Source: Amycolatopsis aidingensis (GTDB taxonomy: Bacteria; Actinomycetota; Actinomycetes; Mycobacteriales; Pseudonocardiaceae). Taken from it: a DNA stretch of 64,000 nt. The stretch is from positions 5,864,001-5,928,000 of the forward strand of contig NZ_CP076538.1 of the NCBI RefSeq assembly GCF_018885265.1. The letters run 5' to 3'. Position numbers and translations under genes: made by a program. Below are positions 39,391-46,517 of the stretch, one piece after another (position 1 is the first letter of the stretch; each line of letters begins with the position of its first letter). The notes beneath the pieces are model-generated. The model did no database searches, was not told where the DNA came from, and worked only from the letters and a program-made list of their open reading frames with translations.

Positions 39391-41023
39391 CCGAACTCCC
39401 GGCAGGCTGGCGCTGCCGCATCGCCTTGTGCACCAGGGCGTCGCACAGCGCCAGCCAGCTGGCCTCGACGATGTTCTCGTGCACGCCGACGGTGGTCCAC
39501 TCGCACTGCCCATCCGAGGTCTCCACCAGCACCCTGGTGACCGCGTCGGTGCCGGGGTGCCCTGGCAGGATCCGCACCTTGTAGTCCGCCAGTTCCACGG
39601 TGTCCAACCAGGACAGGTGCGGGCTGAGTGCCTTGCGCAGCGCGGCGTCCAGCGCGTGCACCGGTCCGTTCCCCTCGGCGGTGGCGATCACCCGCTCGCC
39701 GCCGACGTGCACCTTGACGGTGGCCTCGGAGATCACCTCGCCGTCCGCACGGTGGTCCAGCACCACCCGGTAGGACTCCAGCACGAACGGCGGCTCGTCC
39801 AGCACGTCCCGGTCCGGGCCCTGCACCTCCCTGCGCAGCAACAGCTCCAGGGAGGCGTCGGCGGCCTCGAAGGACCAGCCCCGCGCCTCGAGGCGTTTCA
39901 CCTTGTCCACCGCGCTGGTCAGCGCGCCCGGCTGGCCGGCGAGGTCAACCCCGAGCTCACGTCCCTTGAGTTCGAGGCTGGCCCTGCCGGCCATTTCGGT
40001 GACCAGGACCCGCATGTCATTGCCGACGGAGGTGGGATCGATGTGGTTGTACAGCAACGGATCCACCTTGATCGCGCTCGCGTGCAGCCCCGCCTTGTGG
40101 GCGAAGGCCGAAGCCCCGACGTAGGCCTGGTGGGTGTCGGGGGCGATGTTCGCGATTTCGGCAAGGGCATGGGAGACGCGGGTCAGCTCGGCCGCGCCGC
40201 CGGTGGGCAGCACCTCCATGCCGAGCTTGGTCACCAGGTTTCCCGTTACGGCGAACAGGTCGGCATTGCCTGCCCGTTCCCCGTAACCGTTCGCGGTGCA
40301 CTGCACGTGGGTCGCACCGGCCTGTACGGCGGCGACGCTGTTCGCCACCGCACAGGAGGTGTCGTCCTGGCAGTGGATTCCGAGCCGCAGCCCGGTGCGC
40401 GCGGCGACCTCGCGCACGGTCTCGGCCAGCCCGAGCGGCAGCTGCCCGCCGTTGGTGTCGCACAGCACGGCAACGTCGGCACCACCCTCGCCCGCGGCGT
40501 CCAGTACCCGCAGCGCGGTGTCCGGATCGTGGGCGTAGCCGTCGAAGAAGTGCTCGGCGTCCAGGAACACCCTGCGCCCCTCGCCCACCAGGAAGGAGAC
40601 CGTGTCCCGGACCATCGCGCAGGCGGTGTCCACATCGACCCGCAGCGCGCGCTCGATATGCCTGCGGTCCGATTTGGCCACCAGCGTCACCACCGGCGCG
40701 CCCGAGTCCAGCAGCGCCCGCACCTGTGCGTCGTCGGCGGCGGCGACGTCGGCCTTACGGGTGGAGCCGAAGGCGACCAGCACGGCGTGCTTGAGCAGCA
40801 GTTCCTCGGCCGCACGGGCGAAGAACTCGGTGTCCTTCGGCAGCGCGCCCGGCCAGCCACCCTCGATGAAGCCCACACCGAGCTCGTCGAGCAGCCTGGC
40901 GACCGCGAGCTTGTCGGTCACCGAGTACGAGATCCCCTCCCGCTGCGCGCCGTCGCGCAGGGTGGTGTCGTAGAGGTGGAAGTCGTCGCCGAGGGGGGTG
41001 CCTGCCGGTTCCGTGCGAGTCAC
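39380..41023 (-). CDS. cimA: (R)-citramalate synthase
   Basis: 547 residues from a GTG at 41023. It is a DRE-TIM metallolyase: FHLYDTTLRDGAQREGISYS at the N-terminus, GIHCQDDTSCAVANSVAAVQ (metal/catalysis), THVQCTANGYGERAGNADLF, and a C-terminal LeuA-dimer regulatory domain. It condenses pyruvate and acetyl-CoA to citramalate, the threonine-independent entry to isoleucine via LeuCD and LeuB, all encoded nearby. A separate leucine-specific IPM synthase is expected elsewhere. Expression is controlled by the attenuator at 41057-41156. Confidence 0.92.
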   Translation of the reverse strand: MTRTEPAGTPLGDDFHLYDTTLRDGAQREGISYSVTDKLAVARLLDELGVGFIEGGWPGALPKDTEFFARAAEELLLKHAVLVAFGSTRKADVAAADDAQVRALLDSGAPVVTLVAKSDRRHIERALRVDVDTACAMVRDTVSFLVGEGRRVFLDAEHFFDGYAHDPDTALRVLDAAGEGGADVAVLCDTNGGQLPLGLAETVREVAARTGLRLGIHCQDDTSCAVANSVAAVQAGATHVQCTANGYGERAGNADLFAVTGNLVTKLGMEVLPTGGAAELTRVSHALAEIANIAPDTHQAYVGASAFAHKAGLHASAIKVDPLLYNHIDPTSVGNDMRVLVTEMAGRASLELKGRELGVDLAGQPGALTSAVDKVKRLEARGWSFEAADASLELLLRREVQGPDRDVLDEPPFVLESYRVVLDHRADGEVISEATVKVHVGGERVIATAEGNGPVHALDAALRKALSPHLSWLDTVELADYKVRILPGHPGTDAVTRVLVETSDGQCEWTTVGVHENIVEASWLALCDALVHKAMRQRQPAGSSVSR

Positions 41024-41056
41024 GGTCTCTCCTGGTGTGGGCGTATCGGTACCAAT

Positions 41057-41124
41057 AAAAAAACCTCCCGCGGATGCGAGAGGTCTGCGCGCCGGGTGCT
41101 CGGTCGAGCACTTACCCGGCGCGC
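41057..41124 (-). promoter_or_regulatory. cimA attenuator: pause hairpin and intrinsic terminator
   Basis: On the minus strand GCGCGCCGGG (41124-41115) pairs with CCCGGCGCGC (41096-41087), with TGCTCG/CGAGCA nested inside; this hairpin overlaps the 3' end of the leader ORF. Directly after it, ACCTCTCGC and GCGGGAGGT pair around ATCC (41084-41063), followed by six Ts (41062-41057). This is a canonical terminator 33 bases before the cimA start. A ribosome stalled at the Ile codons could change which hairpins form. Confidence 0.85.
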
Positions 41125-41156
41125 TTGCGGATAATGATCACCGCAGAGAAAGCCAT
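41112..41156 (-). CDS. Ile-rich leader peptide of cimA
   Basis: The ORF encodes MAFSAVIIIRKRAG and then TAA. Three consecutive Ile codons (ATC ATT ATC) preceded by a Val codon are exactly what an isoleucine-responsive attenuator needs, and isoleucine is the end product of the citramalate route. Its ATG lies 7 bases after a promoter -10 box, so it is probably translated from a leaderless transcript. Confidence 0.85.
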   Translation of the reverse strand: MAFSAVIIIRKRAG

Positions 41157-41162
41157 AGCCGC

Positions 41163-41191
41163 ATCATGCCACAGCCCCGCCAAGGTTCCAA
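41163..41191 (-). promoter_or_regulatory. Promoter of the cimA leader
   Basis: Minus strand TTGGAA (41191-41186), 17-bp spacer, CATGAT (41168-41163) in an extended TGGCATGAT context. The distance to the leader ATG at 41156 places the predicted transcription start on its first base. Confidence 0.6.
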
Positions 41192-41237
41192 ATCGTGGTC
41201 GTCCGCTCCCGGATACTGACACGCCGGGTTCGTACGG

Positions 41238-43298
41238 TCAGGAGGTGACCGTCTCGCTCCCGGCTCGCTGCGACCTGCCGGAGTTCCACCGCAGCCGGGT
41301 GCCGTGCAGCGCGGTGACCAGGGACTGGATCACCACCAGGTACACCAGCTGCCGGTACGCCACCTGCTGTAGCGGGTAGGCCCACAGCGGGCGCAGCGAC
41401 TCCCCGTCCAGCCGCATCGCGTAGCCGGCGCCCGCGGTCTGCACGGCGAGGAACGCGGTCCACAGCACCAGCGCGCCGGGGGCGTCCGCGATGAACAGGC
41501 CGTACAGCACGTACACATCCATCACCGGGGCCAGCAAGGGCAGCACCAGCTGGTAGAGGAACAGGTACAGCAGTCCGCACCGGCCCATCCGGCCCGCCCG
41601 CCCGCGCTCGACCAGCGCGCCGCGGTGCTTCCACATCGACTGGAACGTGCCGTAGGACCAGCGGTACCGCTGCCGGTACAGGCCGGAAAGGGTGCCCGGC
41701 ACCTCGGTCCAGGCCCTGGCCCGCTGCGCGTAGCTCACCCGCCAGCCTGCCCTGGACAACGCGATGGTGAGGTCGGTGTCCTCGGCGAGGGTGTCCGCGC
41801 TCACCCCGCCCACCTCGGCCAGTGCCTGCCTGCGGAAGGCGCCGATCGCGCCGGGCACGGTGGAGATGCACTCCAGCGCGTCCAGGATCTGCCGGTCGAG
41901 GTTGGAGCCCGCGCAGTACTCCAGGTGCTGCCACCGCCCCAGCAGGCCGTCCCGGTTGCCGACCTTGGTGTTCCCGGACACCGATCCCACCCGCTGATCG
42001 GCCAGCGGCCGCACGAGGTGCCCAATGGTCTCCGGCTCGAACTCGGTGTCCGCGTCCACCATGAGCAGAATCTCGTGCCGTGCAGCCGCGACACCGGTGT
42101 TGAGCGCGGCGGGTTTGCCCGCGTTGGCCCTCCGCAGCACCCGGACCGCGGGCAGCGCCAGCCCGTGCACCAGTTCCGCGGTGCCGTCGGTGGAGCCGTC
42201 ATCGACCACGATGATCTCCACCTCCGCCGGGTAGCGGGTAGCCACCAGCGAGCGGACGGTGGCCACGATGGTGGCCGCCTCGTTGTGCGCGGGCACCACC
42301 ACCGAGACCGGCGGGACGAACGGGGGCGGCTCCGGCCGTAGCGCACGTTCCCTTGCCAGCCGCCGCGCGGTGTGCGCGAGGCCGAGCTGCAGCAGTATCC
42401 GCACCATGGCCAGCATCGCGGCCACGGCGATGCTGACGTCCAGCAGCACGCCGAGGGCGCCGCCGTTGCGCTGGGCCCAGGCCAGCAGCTGACCGGTGAA
42501 GCGGTCCAGCCCGTCCGCTGACACCACCGGATCCGCAAGGTCGAGGCCGTCGGACAGGGTGGTGAACCGGTACCCGCCCCTGCCGAGCACGTCGAGCGTG
42601 GCCCATACCGCGTCCACGGTCAGGCTCCCCGCGTCCCGCATCCGCACGACCGCGCCGTGCTCGGCCGCCGACGCGATCTCCCCGACGGTGTCGCCGACCC
42701 CCTCCCAGTGCGGCTCCTGGCCGTCGACATCGGCGTTCACCAGCAGGTACCCCGCGCGACCGAGCCGCTGCACCGCCCGCCCCGCCGGCTCCGGCGGCAG
42801 CCCGAACAGCCGGGTGTGCGATCCGGTGGCATCGGCCAGCGCGCCCTGGGCGAGGGACAGCTCCAGCCGCAGCCGCCAGCCCGGCAGGGTGGTGGGATCG
42901 CCGGAGCGGAATCCGGTGACCGCGACCTCGTGGCCCTCGGCGACCATCCGCCGCACCAGGCCGGGGTGCTCGTTGATCCGCGCGCCGGTCAGGAAGAACG
43001 TGGCATGCGTCCCCCGCGCGGCCAGCGCGTCCAGCACCTTGGGTGTCCACTTGGGATCCGGTCCGCCGTGGAAGGTCAGCGCGACCGTGCGTGCCGGCAG
43101 GCTGTGCCCGCTGAGCCGGTCACCTTCCATCCGCAGCACCTGGCCGGCCGGGCTCGGGGTGATGGTGCCATCGGGCTCGGCGTTGGTGGTGCCCGCGTAG
43201 GCGTGCACGGTGAGCACACCCAGCATCAGAGCCAGCAGCAGGGCCAGGGTCACCCAGTGCGTCCAGGGCACCCGGTGCCTTCCGGAGACGGCGGTCAT
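41238..43298 (-). CDS. Family-2 glycosyltransferase with degenerate NodB polysaccharide-deacetylase domain
   Basis: 686 residues. After a transmembrane helix (WVTLALLLALMLGVLTVHAY) comes an extracytoplasmic NodB-fold domain (TVALTFHGGPDPKWTPKVLD, THATFFLTGARINEHPGLVR). A second helix leads into a processive GT2 domain: PVSVVVPAHNEAATI, EIIVVDDGSTDGT, VDADTEFEP, the acceptor ED in LAEDTDLT, and QRYRWSYGTFQ, then C-terminal membrane helices. The NodB metal ligands are lost (TFDDGP is TFHGGP; the H-x3-H motif reads GFRSGDP). It probably makes an extracellular polysaccharide but cannot deacetylate it. It is translationally coupled to two upstream membrane genes. Confidence 0.9.
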   Translation of the reverse strand: MTAVSGRHRVPWTHWVTLALLLALMLGVLTVHAYAGTTNAEPDGTITPSPAGQVLRMEGDRLSGHSLPARTVALTFHGGPDPKWTPKVLDALAARGTHATFFLTGARINEHPGLVRRMVAEGHEVAVTGFRSGDPTTLPGWRLRLELSLAQGALADATGSHTRLFGLPPEPAGRAVQRLGRAGYLLVNADVDGQEPHWEGVGDTVGEIASAAEHGAVVRMRDAGSLTVDAVWATLDVLGRGGYRFTTLSDGLDLADPVVSADGLDRFTGQLLAWAQRNGGALGVLLDVSIAVAAMLAMVRILLQLGLAHTARRLARERALRPEPPPFVPPVSVVVPAHNEAATIVATVRSLVATRYPAEVEIIVVDDGSTDGTAELVHGLALPAVRVLRRANAGKPAALNTGVAAARHEILLMVDADTEFEPETIGHLVRPLADQRVGSVSGNTKVGNRDGLLGRWQHLEYCAGSNLDRQILDALECISTVPGAIGAFRRQALAEVGGVSADTLAEDTDLTIALSRAGWRVSYAQRARAWTEVPGTLSGLYRQRYRWSYGTFQSMWKHRGALVERGRAGRMGRCGLLYLFLYQLVLPLLAPVMDVYVLYGLFIADAPGALVLWTAFLAVQTAGAGYAMRLDGESLRPLWAYPLQQVAYRQLVYLVVIQSLVTALHGTRLRWNSGRSQRAGSETVTS

Positions 43299-43486
43299 CG
43301 AGCAGGCAGGCCGGGCGCGGGCCCCAGTACCGAGATGGCGAGTACCGCGGTCAGCCCGAGCAGGCCCAGTGCGAGCCCGGCACTGACCGCCCGCACCAGG
43401 ATTCGTCGCCTGCCCCGCGGATCCACGAACACCGGCCCGGCCGCGGCCGGGCCGGACCGGCGGGAACGGAAACGGCGCGGCCTCAC
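43295..43486 (-). CDS. Small single-pass membrane protein in the glycosyltransferase operon
   Basis: 63 residues from a GTG at 43486: a basic N-terminus (RPRRFRSRRSG, DPRGRRRILVRA) followed by one transmembrane helix (LALGLLGLTAVLAISVLG). Its GTG overlaps the stop of the DUF6542-type gene (GTGA), and its stop overlaps the ATG of the glycosyltransferase (ATGA). This double overlap is strong evidence that it is a real gene. The role is unknown; it may stabilise the synthase complex. Confidence 0.75.
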   Translation of the reverse strand: MRPRRFRSRRSGPAAAGPVFVDPRGRRRILVRAVSAGLALGLLGLTAVLAISVLGPAPGLPAR

Positions 43487-43911
43487 CGGTTCTGCGCTCC
43501 GCCCCGGCTTCGGCGGAGGGTCCGCACCCCGGCCACGCCGATGCCGGCCGTGCAGGCGATGGCGAGCGAGGGGAAGGTCAACGCGAAGGAGGTCCCCGCT
43601 TCGGCCAGGAATCCCTTTCCCGTCCACGATTCCCGGGTCCCCCGCCAGAGCGTGGTCAGCAGCACCAGCAGCAGCGTTACCGGCGCGGGCGCCGGGATGA
43701 TCGTCCACAACCCCACCGGGCGTACCAGTGCGGCGGCGGCGAGGGCGCCGCCGGTCAGCCATACCCCGAACACCCATCCCGGGCGTTCGGCATCCGGCCA
43801 CAGGCCGATTCCCGCGAACAGCGCCAGCAACGCGAGCGCGGCGAGGGTCGGGATCTGCAGTGGCGTGCGTGGATGAACAGCGGAGCTGTCGGATATCGGC
43901 GCGGCTGTCAC
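43483..43911 (-). CDS. DUF6542-like four-helix membrane protein
   Basis: About 142 residues from a GTG at 43911 (TTG at 43920 is the alternative). Four hydrophobic segments are visible: LAALALLALFAGIGLW, GVWLTGGALAAAALV, IIPAPAPVTLLLVLLTTL and FALTFPSLAIACTAGIGV. It is the first gene of a tightly overlapping trio ending in the glycosyltransferase. It is divergent from the LytR-CpsA-Psr gene 86 bp away, so the whole locus may build and attach a surface polymer. The family assignment is tentative. Confidence 0.75.
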   Translation of the reverse strand: MTAAPISDSSAVHPRTPLQIPTLAALALLALFAGIGLWPDAERPGWVFGVWLTGGALAAAALVRPVGLWTIIPAPAPVTLLLVLLTTLWRGTRESWTGKGFLAEAGTSFALTFPSLAIACTAGIGVAGVRTLRRSRGGAQNR

Positions 43912-43996
43912 TACCCCCAAGCCCCTCCCCCGGTTTCGCGGCGGGCAAAATCCTACACGATCGGGTGAGGGTGCCGAGGGAACGTGGGGGAACGCA

Positions 43997-45112
43997 GTGC
44001 GCCGTCAGTGGTGGATGGTCGTCACCAGGGTGCTGGCCCGGTCGGTCTGGATCGTGCTGTCCGCGGTGCTGCTCGCGGTCGCCGGGATCTCCTGGGCCAC
44101 CTACGAGGATCTGGACGAGGGGCTGCGGCGCTCACGGGCGATCGGCCCGGACGCGCCGCGCTCCTCCGGCGGCGCGGTGAACATCCTGTTGCTGGGCCTG
44201 ACCACCCGGCTGGATCTGGACGGGAGCGAACTCCCGGACCGGGAGCTGGGCAGGTTGCACGCCGGGGAAAGCGACCGCGGCGGGTACAACGCGAACACCC
44301 TGATGCTGGTGCACGTCCCCGGCGACGGCTCGCGCGCGACCGCGCTGTCGATTCCCCGGGACACCGTGGTGGACCTGGTCGGGGTGCCGGGGGAGGAACC
44401 CCGGGGCAAGATCAAGGAGGCGTACGGCCGGGCGAAGGCGAGCGCGGAACAGCGTCTGCTCGCCGAGGGCGTGGTGGAGCCTGCGGAGCTGGAGCATCGC
44501 GGCAGGGAGGCCGGCCGGGCCGCGCAGATCGCCACGGTGCGAGAGTTCCTTGACGTACCGATCGACCACTTCGGCGAGCTGAGCATGATCAGTTTCTACC
44601 GGCTGACCAGGAACCTCGGCGGGGTCGAGGTATGCCTGAACGAGGCCACAAAGGACAGATTCTCCGGTGCGGACTTCGCAGCGGGCCGCCAGCGGCTGGA
44701 CGCGGCCCAGGCGCTGGCCTTCGTACGGCAACGGCACGGCCTCGCCGGTGGCGACATCAGCCGCACCCGGCGGCAGCAGGCCTATATCGCGGCGATCATG
44801 CACAAGCTGCGCGACGAGGGGCAGCTCGCCAGTATCGCCACCGTCCGGGCGCTGGTGCGGACCGCGAAGGAGAACATCGTCCTGGACGAGGACTGGGACC
44901 TGCTGGACTTCGCTCGCCAGGCCCCGAGCCTGACCGGAGGCAACGTCCTTTACCACACCCTGCCGATCGCGGACCGGGCCACGGTCCGGCGGATCGTCAC
45001 GGAGCTGATCGGCACACCGGAGGGCGGGCCCACGCCCCCGACGAGCACACCGCCACCGGAGCCACCCACCACACCGCCGCCGGACCCCCACGGCATCCCC
45101 TGCGTGGACTGA
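43997..45112 (+). CDS. LytR-CpsA-Psr (LCP) family transferase
   Basis: 371 residues from a GTG at 43997. An N-terminal membrane helix (VWIVLSAVLLAVAGISWATY) precedes an LCP domain: NILLLGLTTRLD, NANTLMLVHVPGDGSRATAL, SIPRDTVVDLVGV, then FGELSMISFYRLTRNLGGVE, LDAAQALAFVRQRHGLAGGD and ISRTRRQQAYIAAIM. The catalytic Arg/Asp set is in place. A Pro/Thr-rich tail (GPTPPTSTPPPEPPTT) ends the protein. LCP enzymes transfer lipid-linked polymers (arabinogalactan, teichoic-type) to peptidoglycan. A partner role with the divergent glycosyltransferase operon is inferred. Confidence 0.95.
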   Translation: MRRQWWMVVTRVLARSVWIVLSAVLLAVAGISWATYEDLDEGLRRSRAIGPDAPRSSGGAVNILLLGLTTRLDLDGSELPDRELGRLHAGESDRGGYNANTLMLVHVPGDGSRATALSIPRDTVVDLVGVPGEEPRGKIKEAYGRAKASAEQRLLAEGVVEPAELEHRGREAGRAAQIATVREFLDVPIDHFGELSMISFYRLTRNLGGVEVCLNEATKDRFSGADFAAGRQRLDAAQALAFVRQRHGLAGGDISRTRRQQAYIAAIMHKLRDEGQLASIATVRALVRTAKENIVLDEDWDLLDFARQAPSLTGGNVLYHTLPIADRATVRRIVTELIGTPEGGPTPPTSTPPPEPPTTPPPDPHGIPCVD

Positions 45113-45128
45113 CCCGGCACTTGGCCCG

Positions 45129-45230
45129 CTGTGAGTGTCCCTTTCCCTGCGAAAAATGCAGTGAACACAGCGGCGCGACAGCGTCTCCGTTTGGGTGGTG
45201 GTGGGAGACGGGTGGGAGGGACACTCACAG
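45129..45230. repeat. Dispersed palindromic repeat, interrupted copy; convergent terminator
   Basis: Outer arms CTGTGAGTGTCCCT (45129-45142) and AGGGACACTCACAG (45217-45230) are perfect complements. The element core CTGC-GAAAAAT-GCAG (45147-45161) matches that of the copy at 10503-10552. About 55 bp with its own hairpin (CGTCTCC/GGAGACG, 45182-45210) is inserted in the right arm. It lies between the convergent LCP and leuB genes and likely terminates both. Confidence 0.75.
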
Positions 45231-45241
45231 CAATAGGCGGA

Positions 45242-46285
45242 TCAGGGGACGGGGCGGGTGGTGTTCGAGGAGACGAGGGCGGCGAGGCGGTCGCCGATCG
45301 AGTGCGTGGCCCCCGGCGAGGACTGGTCCCTGGTGGCGAGGTCGAAGGCGACCGAGGCCTCGATCCGGCGCGCGGCCTCCTTCTGGCCGAGGTGGTCCAG
45401 CAGCAGGGACACCGACAGCACCGCGGCGGTGGGGTCGGCGAGCCCCTGCCCTGCGATGTCCGGCGCGCTGCCGTGCACCGGTTCGAACATGCTCGGGTTG
45501 CGCCGGGAGATGTCGAGGTTCCCGCTCGCGGCGAGTCCGATGCCGCCGGTCACCGCGGCCGCCAGGTCGGTGACGATGTCGCCGAACAGGTTGTCGGTGA
45601 CGATCACGTCGAACCGGGACGGGTCGGTCACCAGGTGGATCGTGGCGGCGTCCACGTGCGAGTAGTTCACCGTCACGTCCGGATGTTCCAGCGACACCTC
45701 CTCCACGATCCGGGACCACAACGATCCCGCGTACTCCAGCACGTTGGTCTTGTGCAGCAGGGTCAGATGCTTGCGCGGGCGTTCCTCGGCCCGGTTGAAG
45801 GCGTCGGTCACCACCCGCCGGACGCCGAAGGCCGTGTTCACGCTGACCTCGGTCGCGATCTCGTGCTCGGTGTCCTTGCGCAGCAGGCCACCGTTGCCCG
45901 CGTACGGCCCCTCGGTGCCCTCCCGGACGACGACCATGTCGACCTCGCCGGGGTCGGCCAGCGGGCCGCGCACGCCGGGGTACAGCCGGGCGGGCCGCAG
46001 GTTCACATGGTGATCCAGTTCGAACCGCAGGCGCAGCAGCAGCCCGCGCTCCAGGATGCCGCTCGGCACGGTCGGATCACCCACCGCGCCGAGCAGGATG
46101 GCGTCATGCTGCCGAAGTTCGCCCAGTACCGACTCGGGCAGCAGCTCGCCGGTTGAGTGCCAGCGCGCGGCACCGAGGTCGTAGTTGGTGATCTCCGCGC
46201 TCGGCGCGACCTCACCGAGCACCTTGAGCGCCTCGGTGACCACTTCGGGCCCGATCCCGTCACCTGGGATCACCGCGAGCCGCAT
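45242..46285 (-). CDS. leuB: 3-isopropylmalate dehydrogenase
   Basis: The ATG at 46285, preceded by GGAGGT, gives 347 residues. Landmarks are [75 protein letters not shown] with [19 protein letters not shown] (Mg and substrate Asp residues), and [20 protein letters not shown]. It oxidises 3-isopropylmalate in leucine synthesis and, in the citramalate route, 3-methylmalate for isoleucine. It is monocistronic here, with terminators on both sides. Confidence 0.97.
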   Translation of the reverse strand: MRLAVIPGDGIGPEVVTEALKVLGEVAPSAEITNYDLGAARWHSTGELLPESVLGELRQHDAILLGAVGDPTVPSGILERGLLLRLRFELDHHVNLRPARLYPGVRGPLADPGEVDMVVVREGTEGPYAGNGGLLRKDTEHEIATEVSVNTAFGVRRVVTDAFNRAEERPRKHLTLLHKTNVLEYAGSLWSRIVEEVSLEHPDVTVNYSHVDAATIHLVTDPSRFDVIVTDNLFGDIVTDLAAAVTGGIGLAASGNLDISRRNPSMFEPVHGSAPDIAGQGLADPTAAVLSVSLLLDHLGQKEAARRIEASVAFDLATRDQSSPGATHSIGDRLAALVSSNTTRPVP

Positions 46286-46468
46286 CCACACACCTCCGTT
46301 GACCGGGGGCCGGTGTCCCGGCTGCCCCATTTACCACGTAACTCCAGCCACGGCAGGTTACCGGCCGTCGCCACCCGACCGAAGAAGCACCACCCGTACG
46401 TCGGAGCTTCCCGCAGTCCGAGACACCCATCCGTGTCATTGGGTGCCGATATCGGTCCGCCGAACGAG

Positions 46469-46502
46469 GGAGGCCCGGGGTGGATGCACACCCCGGGCCT
46501 CC
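46469..46502 (-). terminator. Terminator of the large subtilase gene
   Basis: A perfect 14-bp stem (GGAGGCCCGGGGTG at 46469-46482 with CACCCCGGGCCTCC at 46489-46502) and a 6-base loop lie 15 bp past the stop codon at 46518. Only TCGTT follows, so it is a GC-rich, T-poor terminator. Confidence 0.65.
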
Positions 46503-46517
46503 CCGCTCATCTCTTCA

